From Linanthus parryae (taxonomy: Eukaryota; Streptophyta; Magnoliopsida; Ericales; Polemoniaceae), in assembly GCA_023055425.1 (NCBI GenBank), contig JALGPY010000001.1, forward strand, positions 71,232,994-71,296,993: a DNA stretch of 64,000 nucleotides. The letters run 5' to 3'. Positions within the stretch are counted from its first letter, which is position 1; the number at the start of each line of letters is the position of its first letter. Positions 1-10,985 of the stretch are shown here, in pieces. The notes below the pieces were generated by a model. It was not told where the DNA came from and ran no database searches. It was given only the letters and a program-made list of their open reading frames with translations. The position numbers and the translations under genes were made by a program.

Positions 1-1591
1 AATATAGCTCCCACTAATTTTCTACGGATTAATAACCCTCAAGATATTAATGCGGAAAATATCATTATATTTTCTAGTGGGCCAAGATCCATCTTTTCAT
101 CTCCTTATGAGCTTGCTTTGGCAAGTCACCCATAATTCGACTACTTCTAGGTAGGAACAATTTCCAATTGCATCCCATATGCAACTCTTGGTTCAATCGG
201 GCAAATAACTCCTTATTTATCCATCCATATGGATAATCCCAATTGATTGCCTCTAGGTTTCTTAATCAAATTAATAGCCTAGTTGTGCTCAACCTCTTAT
301 CTAAACAATTGCACATTGTTACGTGCCATCGCATTCCATCATTATGAACCAAGTCGCCATGCTTTGGCACGCACGAACTTGATAAATAATGATGATAATG
401 AGTGTTTAAATAACGAGAAGGCAAGAACACAATATTGAATTTTGAGGGATTTTTGAATTCAATTTTAATTATTTTTTGTTGATCAATATCAACTAATCTA
501 TCTATTTGAGTTTGGGCACAACTCTAAATAATAGATCCGGGTTGTCTAATTATCTTATTATCCTAATTGCATGCATCATCCATACACCAACCACACAAAT
601 AATAAGACAATAAATAAACAACCACAAAACAGAAATTAAACGTGATGTGGATATGGCCTTTTCTAGACTAAGATAATTCCAAGCCAATGGAATTATCTAT
701 GAACCCTAAGCAAACACATCTCCATGCGTCTTGATCTTTCGGTCCATCCTTCATAGTCATGTGGTATGCTCCATGCTCCATGCTCCATCTTTTGTGGCTT
801 CTTTGACTTTGGGCTTCTTTTCTTCAATCTTGGCTAACAATCTACTTTATCTAGCACTAGCTAATATCTATACTAAATAAAATAAATCTCACAAGTTGAG
901 AAAAAAAAATGGCACGCAGGCCATAAAACCCTAATTAATTATTACAATTAATTGATCAGCTCGCAGGCCGTAAAACCAAACCACAAAATTAAACATCCAC
1001 ATCAAACCACATCCTAAGGCCATATCCAATCACCATGCGATTTGCACATAAACAGTTAAAATCCAATTTTAACGCGCTTGGTCAATTTTAATTGATTTTA
1101 GGATTTCTAGGGTTAAAACGGTCCATGGGCCCAACAATCCAATTGCCCGGGCCCAAACAAAGTGAACCATAAGGCCCTAGGGCCGGCCCGGCCCAAAACC
1201 CGCAAGCTAGGCCCGCGGGTTAGGGCCGCCCGGCCCCTTAGGGCGCCAATCTTGGGCGGCAAGCAAGGGTGGCGGTCCCCTAGGGGGCCGAACCTCCTTA
1301 TGGAGGTTGTTTCCAAAACAACCTCCTTGCTTGGAGCCCAAGTTTGGTTGTTTCCTTGTTTTGGGAGAACTCCTTCTTCCCCAAGGATGCCCAAACCCTA
1401 GATCTAAGATCCTAAAGTTTCTCAAACTCACCAATTCATGCATCCAATGCAAAATTGGGTCTTGTTATGATCTAATTATTGACAAATTGCATCCCATGCT
1501 TGATTTGTCTTGTTTTACGCGATAATCAACAAATTAAGGTGTAAAACAACAAGAATGTAACACATAAACTACGTTTATGCTCTATGACCTG
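1..1591 (-). other. Untranslated leader of Angela-1
   Basis: This non-coding leader would lie between the primer-binding site and gag of Angela-1. It matches the leaders of Angela-2 and Angela-3 along its whole length. Around 1130-1300 it holds a very GC-rich, self-complementary block (repeated GGCCC and GGGCC words). Open frames across that block are low-complexity by-products of the composition, not genes. No protein domain is visible. Confidence 0.8.
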
Positions 1592-1606
1592 TGGCTCTGA
1601 TACCAC
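1592..1606 (-). other. Primer-binding site of Angela-1 (tRNA-iMet type)
   Basis: The minus strand reads GTGGTATCAGAGCCA directly next to the LTR end. TGGTATCAGAGC is the standard plant site that pairs with the 3' end of initiator methionine tRNA. It marks the LTR at 1607-3038 as a 5' LTR. Confidence 0.9.
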
Positions 1607-3038
1607 TGTAGGGTTTTGATTCATGGATCGCGCAAACGGAAGCATAATCAAACAAATAACCATGCAAAACCCTCCAAGGATCACAAGTCTAGATGCATAA
1701 CGATAGTGAAGGTAAGAAATCATAAACACACCTTTGGGTTCTCCTTGATGACTTCAAACGCGAATAGTGTCACGTTCTCTATAGTTGATCCACGCCTAGA
1801 GTTGATCCTAGATCTCCAATCTCCTTGGTGCTAGCCCGGAATGAGAGGAGGGTGAAGGAATCACGCAAAACGAGACAAAAGAAGGGGCTCGGCCCTTCCT
1901 TTTGGCCGACGGGGTGAGGGGCGGCGGCAAGGGGCGGCGTCGCTCCTTGTTGCTTGCTCTCTCTCTCCTTTGTTCTCTCCCACTCTTGTTGTGTTCTCTT
2001 TAGAGCATAAGTTATTGAGGAAGGAAGGAAGGAGGGTCCTTTATATAGTCCAACAACTCCTTGTTAACTACCTAAAGGACTTATTCTAGTCCTACTAGAA
2101 TACAATTTAGTCCCTTCCTTGCAAATTAGTCCCTACTAAGTTTGCAAGGGTTTGCAAAGTGATCCTTCTAATTAATTGATCCAATTAATTAATTCCCAAA
2201 TCTAGTACAACTCTATATAGCGTGTGACCCCATAGGTTCTATCTAGTTGGTAGCAACTCTTTGCTAATATGGAGCGGTTTCTAGCAAAACATCCATTCTA
2301 GCCAACTAATAGAATAGTCATCTAGACAACCTTGTACGAGTAATTGTCTCATCCCTTTGCCTCCATATCCGGATTGGACACGAGACATACAAGTCACACT
2401 CGTATATCCAATCCCTAGTTTCTCGATCCATGGAATAGCCTTATTCGTGCAAATAACATCAATATCCTATATTGATTTATTTGAGTCTGGCCAGACATTC
2501 TATAAGCACTATCCCTCGAGTGGCCTAGGATATTTGCTCCCGTTATGTGGGAGGGACAAATCCAATCTACGTCCACTACGATCTCTAAGCTTTCTTCTTA
2601 TTGTATCCAGTACACGCCTTTATAACTACCCAGTTACAGTGTAGCGTTTAACGCTACCAAGATCACAATAATCGACAACTAGAATATCTAGTGACTTCAA
2701 GTCTAAGGATGACAATACCATTGTACCCGAGAAGCACTTGTGACTCAACATAACGTGTATGTAGCCTTCTCGGTGATGGGTCAATCCAGTGCAACATTCC
2801 GTAATGCACACCTATGTGTTGGATCGTGATATCTCCATATCAATCCAACCCCATACTAGTCTATAGATGATTGTCCCATTTAATCATTATACTTGACTTG
2901 GGATATTTAAGATAAACAACACGATTGTAAATCTAAGGACTTCATTATATTAAATATCCAATAAATAATAAATGAATTTTTCTAGCCAAATACAAATTCA
3001 TACTAAACTAGATTGCCTCTAGGGCATCTATTCCAACA
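1607..3038 (-). repeat. 5' LTR of Angela-1
   Basis: The LTR runs from TGTTGGAATAG (right end) to AAACCCTACA (left end) on the minus strand and is 1432 bp long. It aligns throughout with the 1431-bp LTRs of Angela-2. A TATA box (complement of tatata at about 2043-2050) lies downstream of a near-perfect TTAATTAA palindrome at about 2170-2195. This layout is shared by all Angela LTRs here. Confidence 0.9.
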
Positions 3039-4157
3039 CAATGGTATTGTCATCCTTAGACTTGAAGTCACTAGATATTCTAGTTGTGGATTATTGTGAT
3101 CTTGGTAGCGTTAAACGCTACACTGTAACTGGGTAGTTATAAAGGCGTGTACTGGATACAATAAGAAGAAAGCTTAGAGATCGTAGTGGACGTAGATAGG
3201 ATTTGTCCCTCCCACATAACGGGAGCAAATATCCTAGGCCACTCGAGGGATAGTGCTTATAGAATGTCTGGCCAGACTCAAATAAATCAATATGGGATAT
3301 TGATGTTATTTGCACGAATAAGGCTATTCCCATGGATCGAGAAACTATGGATTGGATATACGAGTGTGACTTGTATGTCTCGTGTCCAATCCGTATATAG
3401 AGACAAAGGGATGAGACAATTACTTGTACAAAGGTTGTCAAGATGACTATTCTATTAGTTGGCTAAAATGGATGTTTTGCTAGAGACCGCTCCATATTAG
3501 CAAATAGTTGCTACTAACTAGATAGAACCTATGGGGTCACACGCTATATAGAGTTGAACTATATTTGGGAATTAATTAATTGGATTAATTAATTAGAAGG
3601 ATCACTTTGCAAAACCTTGCAAACTTAGTAGGGACTAATTTGCAAGGATGGGACTAAATTGAATTCTAGTAGGACTAGAATAAGTCCTTTAGGTAGTTAA
3701 CAAGGAGTTGTTGGACTATATAAAGGACCTTCCTTCCTTCCTTCCCACATAACTTATGGTCATTAAGTGAACATAACAAGAGTGGGAGAGAACAAAAGGA
3801 GAGAGAGCAAGCAACAAGGAGGCCCGAGCCGCCCCCTTGCCGCCGCCCCGTCCCCGTCGGCCAAAGGAGGCTGAGACCCTCCTTTGGGTCTCGTTTTGCG
3901 TGATTTCTTCTTCCTCTTCCTCTTCCGGGCTAGCACCAAAGGAGTTGGGAGATCTAGAATCAACTCCAGGCGTGGATCAACTATAGAGAACGTGACACAA
4001 TTCGCGTTTGAAGTCATCAAGGAGAACCCAAAGGTGTGTTTATGATTTCTAACCCTTACCATCGTTATGTCTCTTGACTTGTGATCCTTGGAGGGTTTTG
4101 CATGGTTTTATGTTTGATTATGCTTCCGTTGCGCAATCCATGAATCAAAACCCTACA
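3039..4157 (+). repeat. Plus-strand Angela LTR lacking its first ~313 bp
   Basis: This piece matches Angela-2 LTR positions from about 20545 to the end, and finishes with the same AAACCCTACA. No primer-binding site follows it, so it is the end of a 3' LTR or a solo LTR, not a 5' LTR. It contains the conserved TATA box (about 3716-3724). The missing first part is expected on the far side of Angela-1, outside the window, if Angela-1 inserted into this LTR. The antisense strand carries an uninterrupted 107-codon frame (3118-3441) that is also found in other copies. Confidence 0.88.
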
Positions 4158-4452
4158 GGGTGAAGCCACCATTAAGGATGGTCTTACAAACCTTTTTTCA
4201 AGCTTGTGGATGAGAGAGAGGCAGTCAAATTCGATGATGAGATTCCGAAATCCCCTTTTGAACACTTTCTCAACCGTCACAAGGCGTAAGCCTCGACGAT
4301 GGTGGAGTTTGAATGAAATGGAATCGGAAATGAGAATTCGCAAACCAAAATGTCCCTTCAAGTTTTGAAGCACTGCTCCTCTGCCACATCGTTGGTTGGG
4401 AGATGAAATAGCTGCATCTGTATTCAATTTTAGAAAGGTAGGAGGCGAAGGT
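4158..4452 (-). pseudogene. Fragment of a plant RNase H-like (RVT_3 type) coding sequence
   Basis: The minus strand encodes about 95 residues resembling the RNase H-like domain found at the C-terminus of plant LINE polyproteins and in related single-domain proteins. Visible features are LKLNTDAAI (first catalytic-type Asp), a GAVLQN-like strand, and GFRNLIIEFDCLSLIHKL, which matches the family's GF..v.lEsDcl..v segment. The middle, where the family has AEA-x-A-L-x-x-G-L, looks frameshifted. It has no start or end of its own: it is bounded by a plus-strand Angela LTR on the left and a minus-strand LTR on the right. It may be LINE debris or a piece of a host pseudogene. Confidence 0.6.
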
Positions 4453-5873
4453 TGTAGGGTTTTGTAACGAATTACGCAGCGGCAAAACAATAATTAAGAT
4501 CCGCACAAGACCCTACAAGGATCACAGGAAGAGACGTCATAACGATAGTAAATGTTCTAGTAACAATTACCTTGTTTGTTTCCTTGGATGACATCAAACG
4601 CAAAATATTGTTTGCGTCTCTACGGCTAGTCCACGCCTAGGATGAAGATATAGATTCCTCCCCGTCTTGTGCTAGCAACCGGTGGAAGAAGAAAAAAGAA
4701 GAATCACGCAACGGAGACCAAAAGAGGCTCGGCCTCTTCTTGGCCGACGGGTAGAGGGGGGCGGACGGGACTTGGCTTCGGCCTTGTCTTGTCTTGCTCT
4801 CTCTCCTTGTTTTTTTCTCTCTCACTCAATGTAGGTTATGAGCATTAGTGAGAAAATAAGCTAGGAGTGTCCTTTATATAGTCCTACAACTCCTTGTTAT
4901 CTACATAAAAGTCGCTCTCCTAATCCTGTCCATACACAGATTAGTCCAACTTGCAAATCAGTCCTACTAAGTTTGCAAGTAGTTGCGTATTGATCCTTCT
5001 ATTTAATTAATTATATTAATTAATTCACAAGTCTAATTTAATCCATATGGCGTGTGACCACATTGGTTTCTACTTAGTTGGTAGTAACGATTACTAATAT
5101 GGAGCGGTGTCTAGCAACACATCCATGCAACCCAACTAATAGAAATAGTCAGTAATCCGACAAACTTTGTGCAAGTATTGTCTCATCCTCCTTGTCTCTA
5201 TATCCGGATTGGACACGAGACATACAAGTCACACTCGTATATCCAATCCATAGTTTCTTGATCCTGGGAATAGTCTTATCTATGCAGATAACATCAATAT
5301 CCCATATTGATTTAACTGAGTTTGGCCATACATTCTATAAGCACCATCCCTTGAGTGGTCGTGGATATTTTCTCCCATTATGCGGGACGGACAAACTCTA
5401 TCTACATCACTACCATCTCTAAGCTTGCTTCCTATTGTGTCCGATAAGTGCCTTTATTGCTACCCAGTCACGGTGTAGCGTTTGACGATGTCAAAACACA
5501 ATATTCACAACTAGAGGATCTAGTTACTTCAAGTCTAAGGATGACAATACCGTTGTTACTACGAGAAGCACTTCTGAATTTACATAACATGTATGTAGTC
5601 TCCTCGTTGTGGGTCAATCCAGTATATTATTACCCTTAATGCATACCCATGTGTTGGATCATGATATCTAAATATCAATCCAACCCCATACTAGTCTATA
5701 GTTGATCGATCTATAAATCAGTATACTTGAATAGGGATATTTAAGATAAACAACACATTTGCAATCTAAGGACTTCATTATATTAAATATCTCAATAAAT
5801 AATACAATGAATATTCTATCCAAAATTAATGATCATACTAAATAAGATTGCCTCTAGGGCATCTATTCCAACA
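4453..5873 (-). repeat. 3' LTR of the left (minus) half-element
   Basis: It is 1421 bp, running from TGTTGGAATAG (at 5873, minus strand) to a TAGGGTTTTG-type end (complement) at 4453. It is a diverged Angela LTR subfamily whose closest partner here is the fragment at 45779-45914. The TATA and TTAATTAA-palindrome layout is kept (about 4870 and 5005-5030). The tract GTCTCCCACTTGC at 5874 is the complement of the polypurine tract, so this is the 3' LTR. Confidence 0.88.
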
Positions 5874-7560
5874 GTCTCCCACTTGCACTAGAGCCAATCT
5901 GGTGCATCTCGTATGCCAATAGATCTAGTGCGCCCTTCATGCTTGCGCTGAACAAGCGTCTTCATGAGAGGATCTGACAGATTCTCATCTGTAGGAATCT
6001 TTCCTATCTTCACATCTCCTCTATCGATGATATCTCGAATAAGATGGAACTTCCTCAGCACGTGTTTCGATTTCTAGTGTGACCTGGGTTCCTTTGATTG
6101 TGCGATCGCTCCAGTGTTGTCACAATACAACTCTATTGGATCCACGATGCTAGGAACCACACCAAGCTCAGAAATGAACTTCCTAATCCAAAAAGCCTCC
6201 TTTACTACGCCACTCGCAGCATTGTACTCTGCCTCAGATGTAGAATCAGCAACCGTCTCTTGCTTGGAACTCTTCCAGATCACAGCTCCTCCATACAGGC
6301 AATACACAAATCCCGACTGCGATCTGAAATCATCTTTTTCGGTTTGGAAGCTTGAATCCGTGTATCCTCTTACACGCAACTATTCCTCCCCTCCATAGAT
6401 CAAGAATGCATCCTTAGTTCTTCGCAAGTACTTTAGGATGTTCTTGACCGCTATCAGCGACTCTTACCTGGATTAGACTGATATATGCTTGTCATACTCA
6501 ACGCCTATGACACATCTTGTCTAGTGCATAACATGGCGTACATGATGGACCTTATAGCTGAAGCATAGGGAAGTCCTTCTCAATCTCATTGGAAGGACAA
6601 TCATTCTTCGAAAGAGTGATTCCATGCGACATGGGAAAGAATCCATTCTTGGAATCTTGTATGTTGAACCGATTCAACACCTTGTCAATATATGTACTTT
6701 GACTTAGGCCTAGCAGCTTCCTTGATCTATCTCTATAGTTCTTGATACCAAGTATATAAGCTGCATCCCTAAGTCCTTCATTGAGAAACACTTTCTTAGC
6801 CAATTTTTCACAGATTGCAGCATGGGAATATTGTTTTCAATGAGTAGTATGTCATCCACATACAAGACTATAAATATAACAGAGCTCTCACTAACCTTCT
6901 TGTAGACACAAGATTCATTTTCGTTCTTGATGAAGTCAAACTCTTTGACTACTTCATCAAAACGTTGATTCCAACTCCTATAAGCTTGCTTCAACCCATA
7001 AATGGATCGTCGCAACTTACAGACTTTATTTGCATGCTCTGGATCCACAAAACCCTCAGGTTGTGTCATGTACACATCTCAAGGAGGTTTCCATACAGAA
7101 ACGTTGTTTTGACATCCATTTGCCAAATCTCATAGTCATAGTAAGCTGCAATAGCAAGAAGGATTCAGATGGATTTGTTCATCGCGACTGGTGAAAAGGT
7201 GTCATCATAGTCTATACCATGAATCTGTCTAAATCCTTTTGCCACCAATCGGCCCTTATAGGTAATCACATTACCATCCATGTCGGTCTTCTTCTTGTAG
7301 ACCCATTTGCACCCTATGGGGCGCCCCCCTTGGGGTGGTTCTACCAAAGTCCATACTTTATTGGTATACACAGATTCCATCTCGGATTCCATGGATTTAA
7401 GCCACTTATGAGATTCCGGCCCTTTCATAGGCTCTCCATAGGTAGTAGGCTCATCAAATATGAGCAACGCGTCACCAGGCTCAGTCACAAGAAGTCCATA
7501 CCTCTCTGGCTCCGAGCGCACTCTACTCGGTCTACAAAGCTCTTGTGTTACTTGAACAGG
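5874..7560 (-). pseudogene. RT and RNase H of the left half-element, broken
   Basis: Minus-strand pol remnants in the usual Copia order. RT N-terminus is at 7165-7521 ([34 protein letters not shown]). The palm with the catalytic YVDD box is in 6710-7075. The thumb/connection is at 6552-6803. RNase H is at 6074-6379, with GYTDSS, SEAEY and YCDNTG supplying the D-E-D residues. At least three frame breaks separate these pieces, so no functional enzyme is possible. The 3' edge abuts the polypurine tract at 5874-5890. Confidence 0.85.
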
Positions 7561-8830
7561 TTAATCCACAAGAACTTGTGGTTCCTAATCATGTTCCATA
7601 GTAGGATCAGTTCTTTGTGGTTCTTGAATTTCTTCAAGTTCTACTGTCCTCCCACTTGCTTTTTTAGAGGCTAACTCTCTTTCTAGAAACATGTCGGACC
7701 AGGCAACAAACATTTTGTTCTCGGTTGGATTGTAGAAATAATATATCTTAGTTTCCTTAGGGTATCCCGCAAACTTACACTTATCCGAATTGGGCCCGAG
7801 CTTATCTGATTGTAAATGTTTTACATAAACATCGCAGCCCCAAATCCACATGAAGGACACTGTGGGACGCCTCCCACTCCACATCTCATATGGATTCTTC
7901 ATGACCGATTTAGATGGAACACAGTTAATGGTCAAAGCTGCACACAATAGAGCATAGCCCCAAAATGATAATGGAAGATCAGTTTGACAAATCATAGATC
8001 GAACCATGTCTAACAGTGTTTGATTCCTCCTCTCGGACACGCCATTCCATTGTGGCGTTGCGGGTGGAGTGAGTTGGGACAAGATTCCACACTCTCTAAG
8101 ATAGTCATTAAACTCTTGGCTTAAGTATTCTCATGTACGATCTGATCCTAGAGCCTTAATACTTTTGCCAAACTGCTTTTCTACTTCATTCTTGAATTCT
8201 TTGAACTTTTCCAAGGATTCAGATTTGGCCTTCATAAGGTAGACAAATCAATATCTACTAAGATCATCATTAAACGTAATGAAATAGACGTAACCACCCC
8301 TGGCAGGCTTGGCAAATGGCCCACATACATCAATATGCATGAGCGCCAATTGCTCACTAGTCCTCTCACCTTTCTTATTGAAAGGGGAGTTTGTCATATC
8401 TCCTAATAAACAAGCTTCACATGTCTCATATGATTCAAATCAAATGAGTGTATAAATCCATCCTTATGGAGTCTAGATACACGTTTCTCATTTATGTGTC
8501 CTAGACGACAGTGCCATAGGTAAGCAGGATTTAAATAATTCATTTTAATCCTCTTGGTATTTATGTTATAGACATGCTTGCTTAGATCAAGGATATATAA
8601 TCCATTTAACAATTGCGCACTACAATAGTGAATACTATCAAAATAAATGGAGCAACAATTGTCCTTTATTGAAATAGCAAAACATTCCTTGTCCAAACAA
8701 GAAATCAAAATAATGATTATGCTCATAGCAGGCAAACTAGTCCTGAAGGCAAAGACAGATCGTACACGCCCACGGCCAATGAAGCAACCTTTGCTCCATT
8801 CCCGACATGCAGATCTATCTTCCCTTTAGC
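7561..8830 (-). pseudogene. Integrase region of the left half-element, broken
   Basis: Segment 7585-8082 encodes the integrase core C-terminus, including NGVSERRNQTLLD with the catalytic Glu, followed by the linker ending in AWSDMFLERELASK. Segment 8403-8735 encodes the GAG-pre-integrase part with WHCRLGHINEK of the zinc-binding finger. Between them (about 8083-8402) the core with the two catalytic Asp residues is recognisable but frame-broken. This is a decayed insertion that cannot encode a working integrase. Confidence 0.8.
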
Positions 8831-9196
8831 CAATCTTCGACTTCTCTTTAGATCCTGCACATTTTGACAAATGTGAGATCAACATCCAGTATCCAATACC
8901 CAATACGAAGAGATAGTTAAATTGACATCTATAACAAAAATACCTGGTGGTGGTGGAATCACTATTCCAAGCCTCTTATCCTCCAGATACTTTGGGCAGT
9001 TGCTCTTCCAGTGTCCAGGCTAACTGCAGTAGTGACAATCACCCTTAGTCACGCCCTTGGCAACGCCACCAGCAGGTTTTTGGGCAGCTTCTTTAGGTTT
9101 ATCAACTGACTTGCCTTTCCCTTTGGAGGTAGAAGCAAACCTTTTGCTCTTTCCTTTGCTAAACATCATTATGACTTTGCCCTTTCCCTTGTTGAT
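8831..9196 (-). pseudogene. Protease and C-terminal gag of the left half-element
   Basis: The minus strand shows the Gag basic tail (INKGKGKVIMM, KGKSKRFAS), a CCHC zinc knuckle beginning CHYCS and cut by a stop codon at about 9020, and the protease box WVLDTGC followed by another stop in place of Gly. The sequence ends abruptly at about 9196, where the orientation flips and a plus-strand gag begins. Confidence 0.78.
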
Positions 9197-9900
9197 ATGA
9201 TCATACACTTGAAACAATTGTTTCAGGAACAGGCTAGGCATGAGCGCTATGAGGTGTCTAAAGCATTATTCAAGAGTAGTCTTCCAAAGGGGGAACCAGT
9301 AGGGCCTCATGTACTCCGAATGATCGGGTACATAGAGAACCTTGAGAGACTGGGGTTCCCATTGGTTAAATATTTGGCTACTGATCTTGTCTTGCAATCG
9401 TTACATGACAATTATAATCAGTTCATCATGAACTATAATATGAACAAGATCAGTAAGACTCTTCCTGACTTATTGAACATGCTAAAGACAACAGAACAGA
9501 GCGTCAACAAAGGCAAGGGCAAGGCCATAGTGATGGTGCATAAGAAGAAGGGCAAGTCAGTTGCCTCTACTTCAAAAGGAGACCAAGAAAGTTGCGAAAT
9601 CCAAAGAAGCCCTAAAGCCTAGTGGAGGCGTGGCTAAAGGTGAGTGTCACTACTGCAGCCAGCCGGGTCACTGGAGGAGGAATTGCCCTAAATATCTGGA
9701 GGATAAGAAGCTTGGAATAGTGATTCCACCACCACTAGGTATTTATGTTATACACGTCAATCTTTCTATTTCTTCATATTGGGTATTGGATACCGGATGT
9801 GGTTCTCACATTTGTCGTAATGTGCAGGATTCGAAAAGAAGTAGAAGATTGAGTAAAGGGGAGATAGACCTGCGCGTCGGGAATGGAGCAAAGGTTGTAC
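9197..9900 (+). pseudogene. Gag (N-truncated) and protease of the right half-element
   Basis: The plus strand begins in mid-gag at MIIHLKQLFQEQARHERYEV and continues through the conserved VGPHVLRMIGYIENL-type segment to the basic tail. A frameshift at about 9580 leads to the zinc knuckle CHYCSQPGHWRRNC (intact CX2CX4HX4C, about 9645-9690) and the protease active site WVLDTGCGSH (about 9780-9812). About 140 bp covering the protease C-terminus is deleted at about 9897. Positions 9205-9230 hold the palindromic word TGAAACAATTGTTTCA, which is part of the gag coding sequence itself and lies beside the inversion point. Confidence 0.82.
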
Positions 9901-10985
9901 GAGAAGGGTTTTTGTATTTCAATAAAGGACAAGTGTTGCTCCATTTATTTTGATAGTATGCACTATTGTAGTGCGCCTTTGTCTAATGGATTGTATATCC
10001 TTGATCTAAATAGTCCAATCTGTAACATAAATACTAAAAGGATAAAAACTAATGATTTAAATCCTACATATCTATCGCACTGTCGTTTAGGCCATATAAA
10101 TGAGAAACGCATATCTAGACTCCATAAGGATGGACTTCTAGACTCATTTGATTTGAAATCATATGAGACATGTGAATCTTGTTTATTAGGAAAAATGACA
10201 AAGTCCCCTTTAAATAAGAAAGGTGAAAGGACTAGTGAGTTATTGGCACTCATACATACCGATGTGTGTGGACCATTCCCCACGCCTGCCAGAGGTGGTT
10301 ATACCTACTTCATCACATTCACTGATGATTTCAGTAGATATGGATTTGTATACCTTATGAAGGCCAAATCTGATCCTTTGAATTGTTCAAAGAATTCAAG
10401 AATGAAGTAGAGAAGCAACTTGGCAAAAGTATTAAGGCTCTACGATCGGATCGTGGAGGAGAATACTTAAGCCAAGAGTTTGATGAGTATCTTAGAGAGT
10501 GTGGGATAGTATCCCATCTCACTCCACCCGGAACGCCACAATGGAATGGCGTGTCTGAGAGGATAAATCGCACTCTATTAGATATGGTGCGATCTATGAT
10601 GTCTCAAACAGATCTTCCGATATCCTTTTGGGGACATGCTCTAATGACGGCAGCTTTTACCATTAACCGCGTTCCATCCAAGTCAGTCATGAAGACACCA
10701 TATGAGATATGGACTGGGAAGCGTCCCATAGAGTCGTTTATGAGGATTTGGGGCTGCGATGTCCATGTAAAACGTTTATAAACAGACAAGCTCGGGCCCA
10801 AAGCGGATAAGTGTAAATTTGTGGGATATCCTAAGGAAACTAAAGGATATTACTTCTACAATCCCATCGAGAACAAAGTGTTTGTTGCTCGAACCGGCGT
10901 GTTTCTATAAAGAGAATTTGAATCTAAAGAAGCAAGTGGGAGGGCTGTAGAACTTGAAGAGATTCAAGAACCACAAATCACTGAA
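9901..10985 (+). pseudogene. Integrase of the right half-element, frameshifted
   Basis: A frame at 9883-10410 has the GAG-pre finger (HCRLGHINEK and YETCESCLLGK) and the first catalytic Asp in IHTDVCGPF. A one-base loss at about 10370 shifts the frame. A second frame at 10383-10781 has the second Asp (SDRGGEYLS) and the catalytic Glu (NGVSERINRTLLD). A stop at 10779-10781 and another near 10908 interrupt the C-terminal part. Confidence 0.83.

Larger units (their letters stand above)
1..3038 (-). mobile_element. Angela-type Copia retrotransposon (Angela-1), 5' part only
   Basis: This is the 5' end of a minus-strand Ty1/Copia element that runs off the left edge of the window. Read on the minus strand it has a 1432-bp LTR (3038 to 1607), a primer-binding site and about 1.6 kb of leader. 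The gag start is not reached. The LTR start (TGTTGGAATAGATGCCCTAG) is of the type known from the Angela/BARE lineage. The leader is nearly identical to those of the complete elements at 21663-23328 and 37112-38797. The right boundary lies inside a plus-strand LTR of the same family, so this copy probably inserted into that LTR. The expected duplicate of CAATG (3039-3043) would lie outside the window. Confidence 0.88.

Noticed and set aside
1113..1525. Overlapping 70-95 codon frames on both strands
   Set aside because: They lie in the GC-rich Angela leader, are low complexity, overlap on both strands and match no domain. They reflect composition.
3030..3050. Inverted LTR-LTR junction as an unusual circular or tandem integration product
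   Set aside because: The plus-strand LTR lacks its first 313 bp, exactly what nesting of Angela-1 into it would leave visible in this window.
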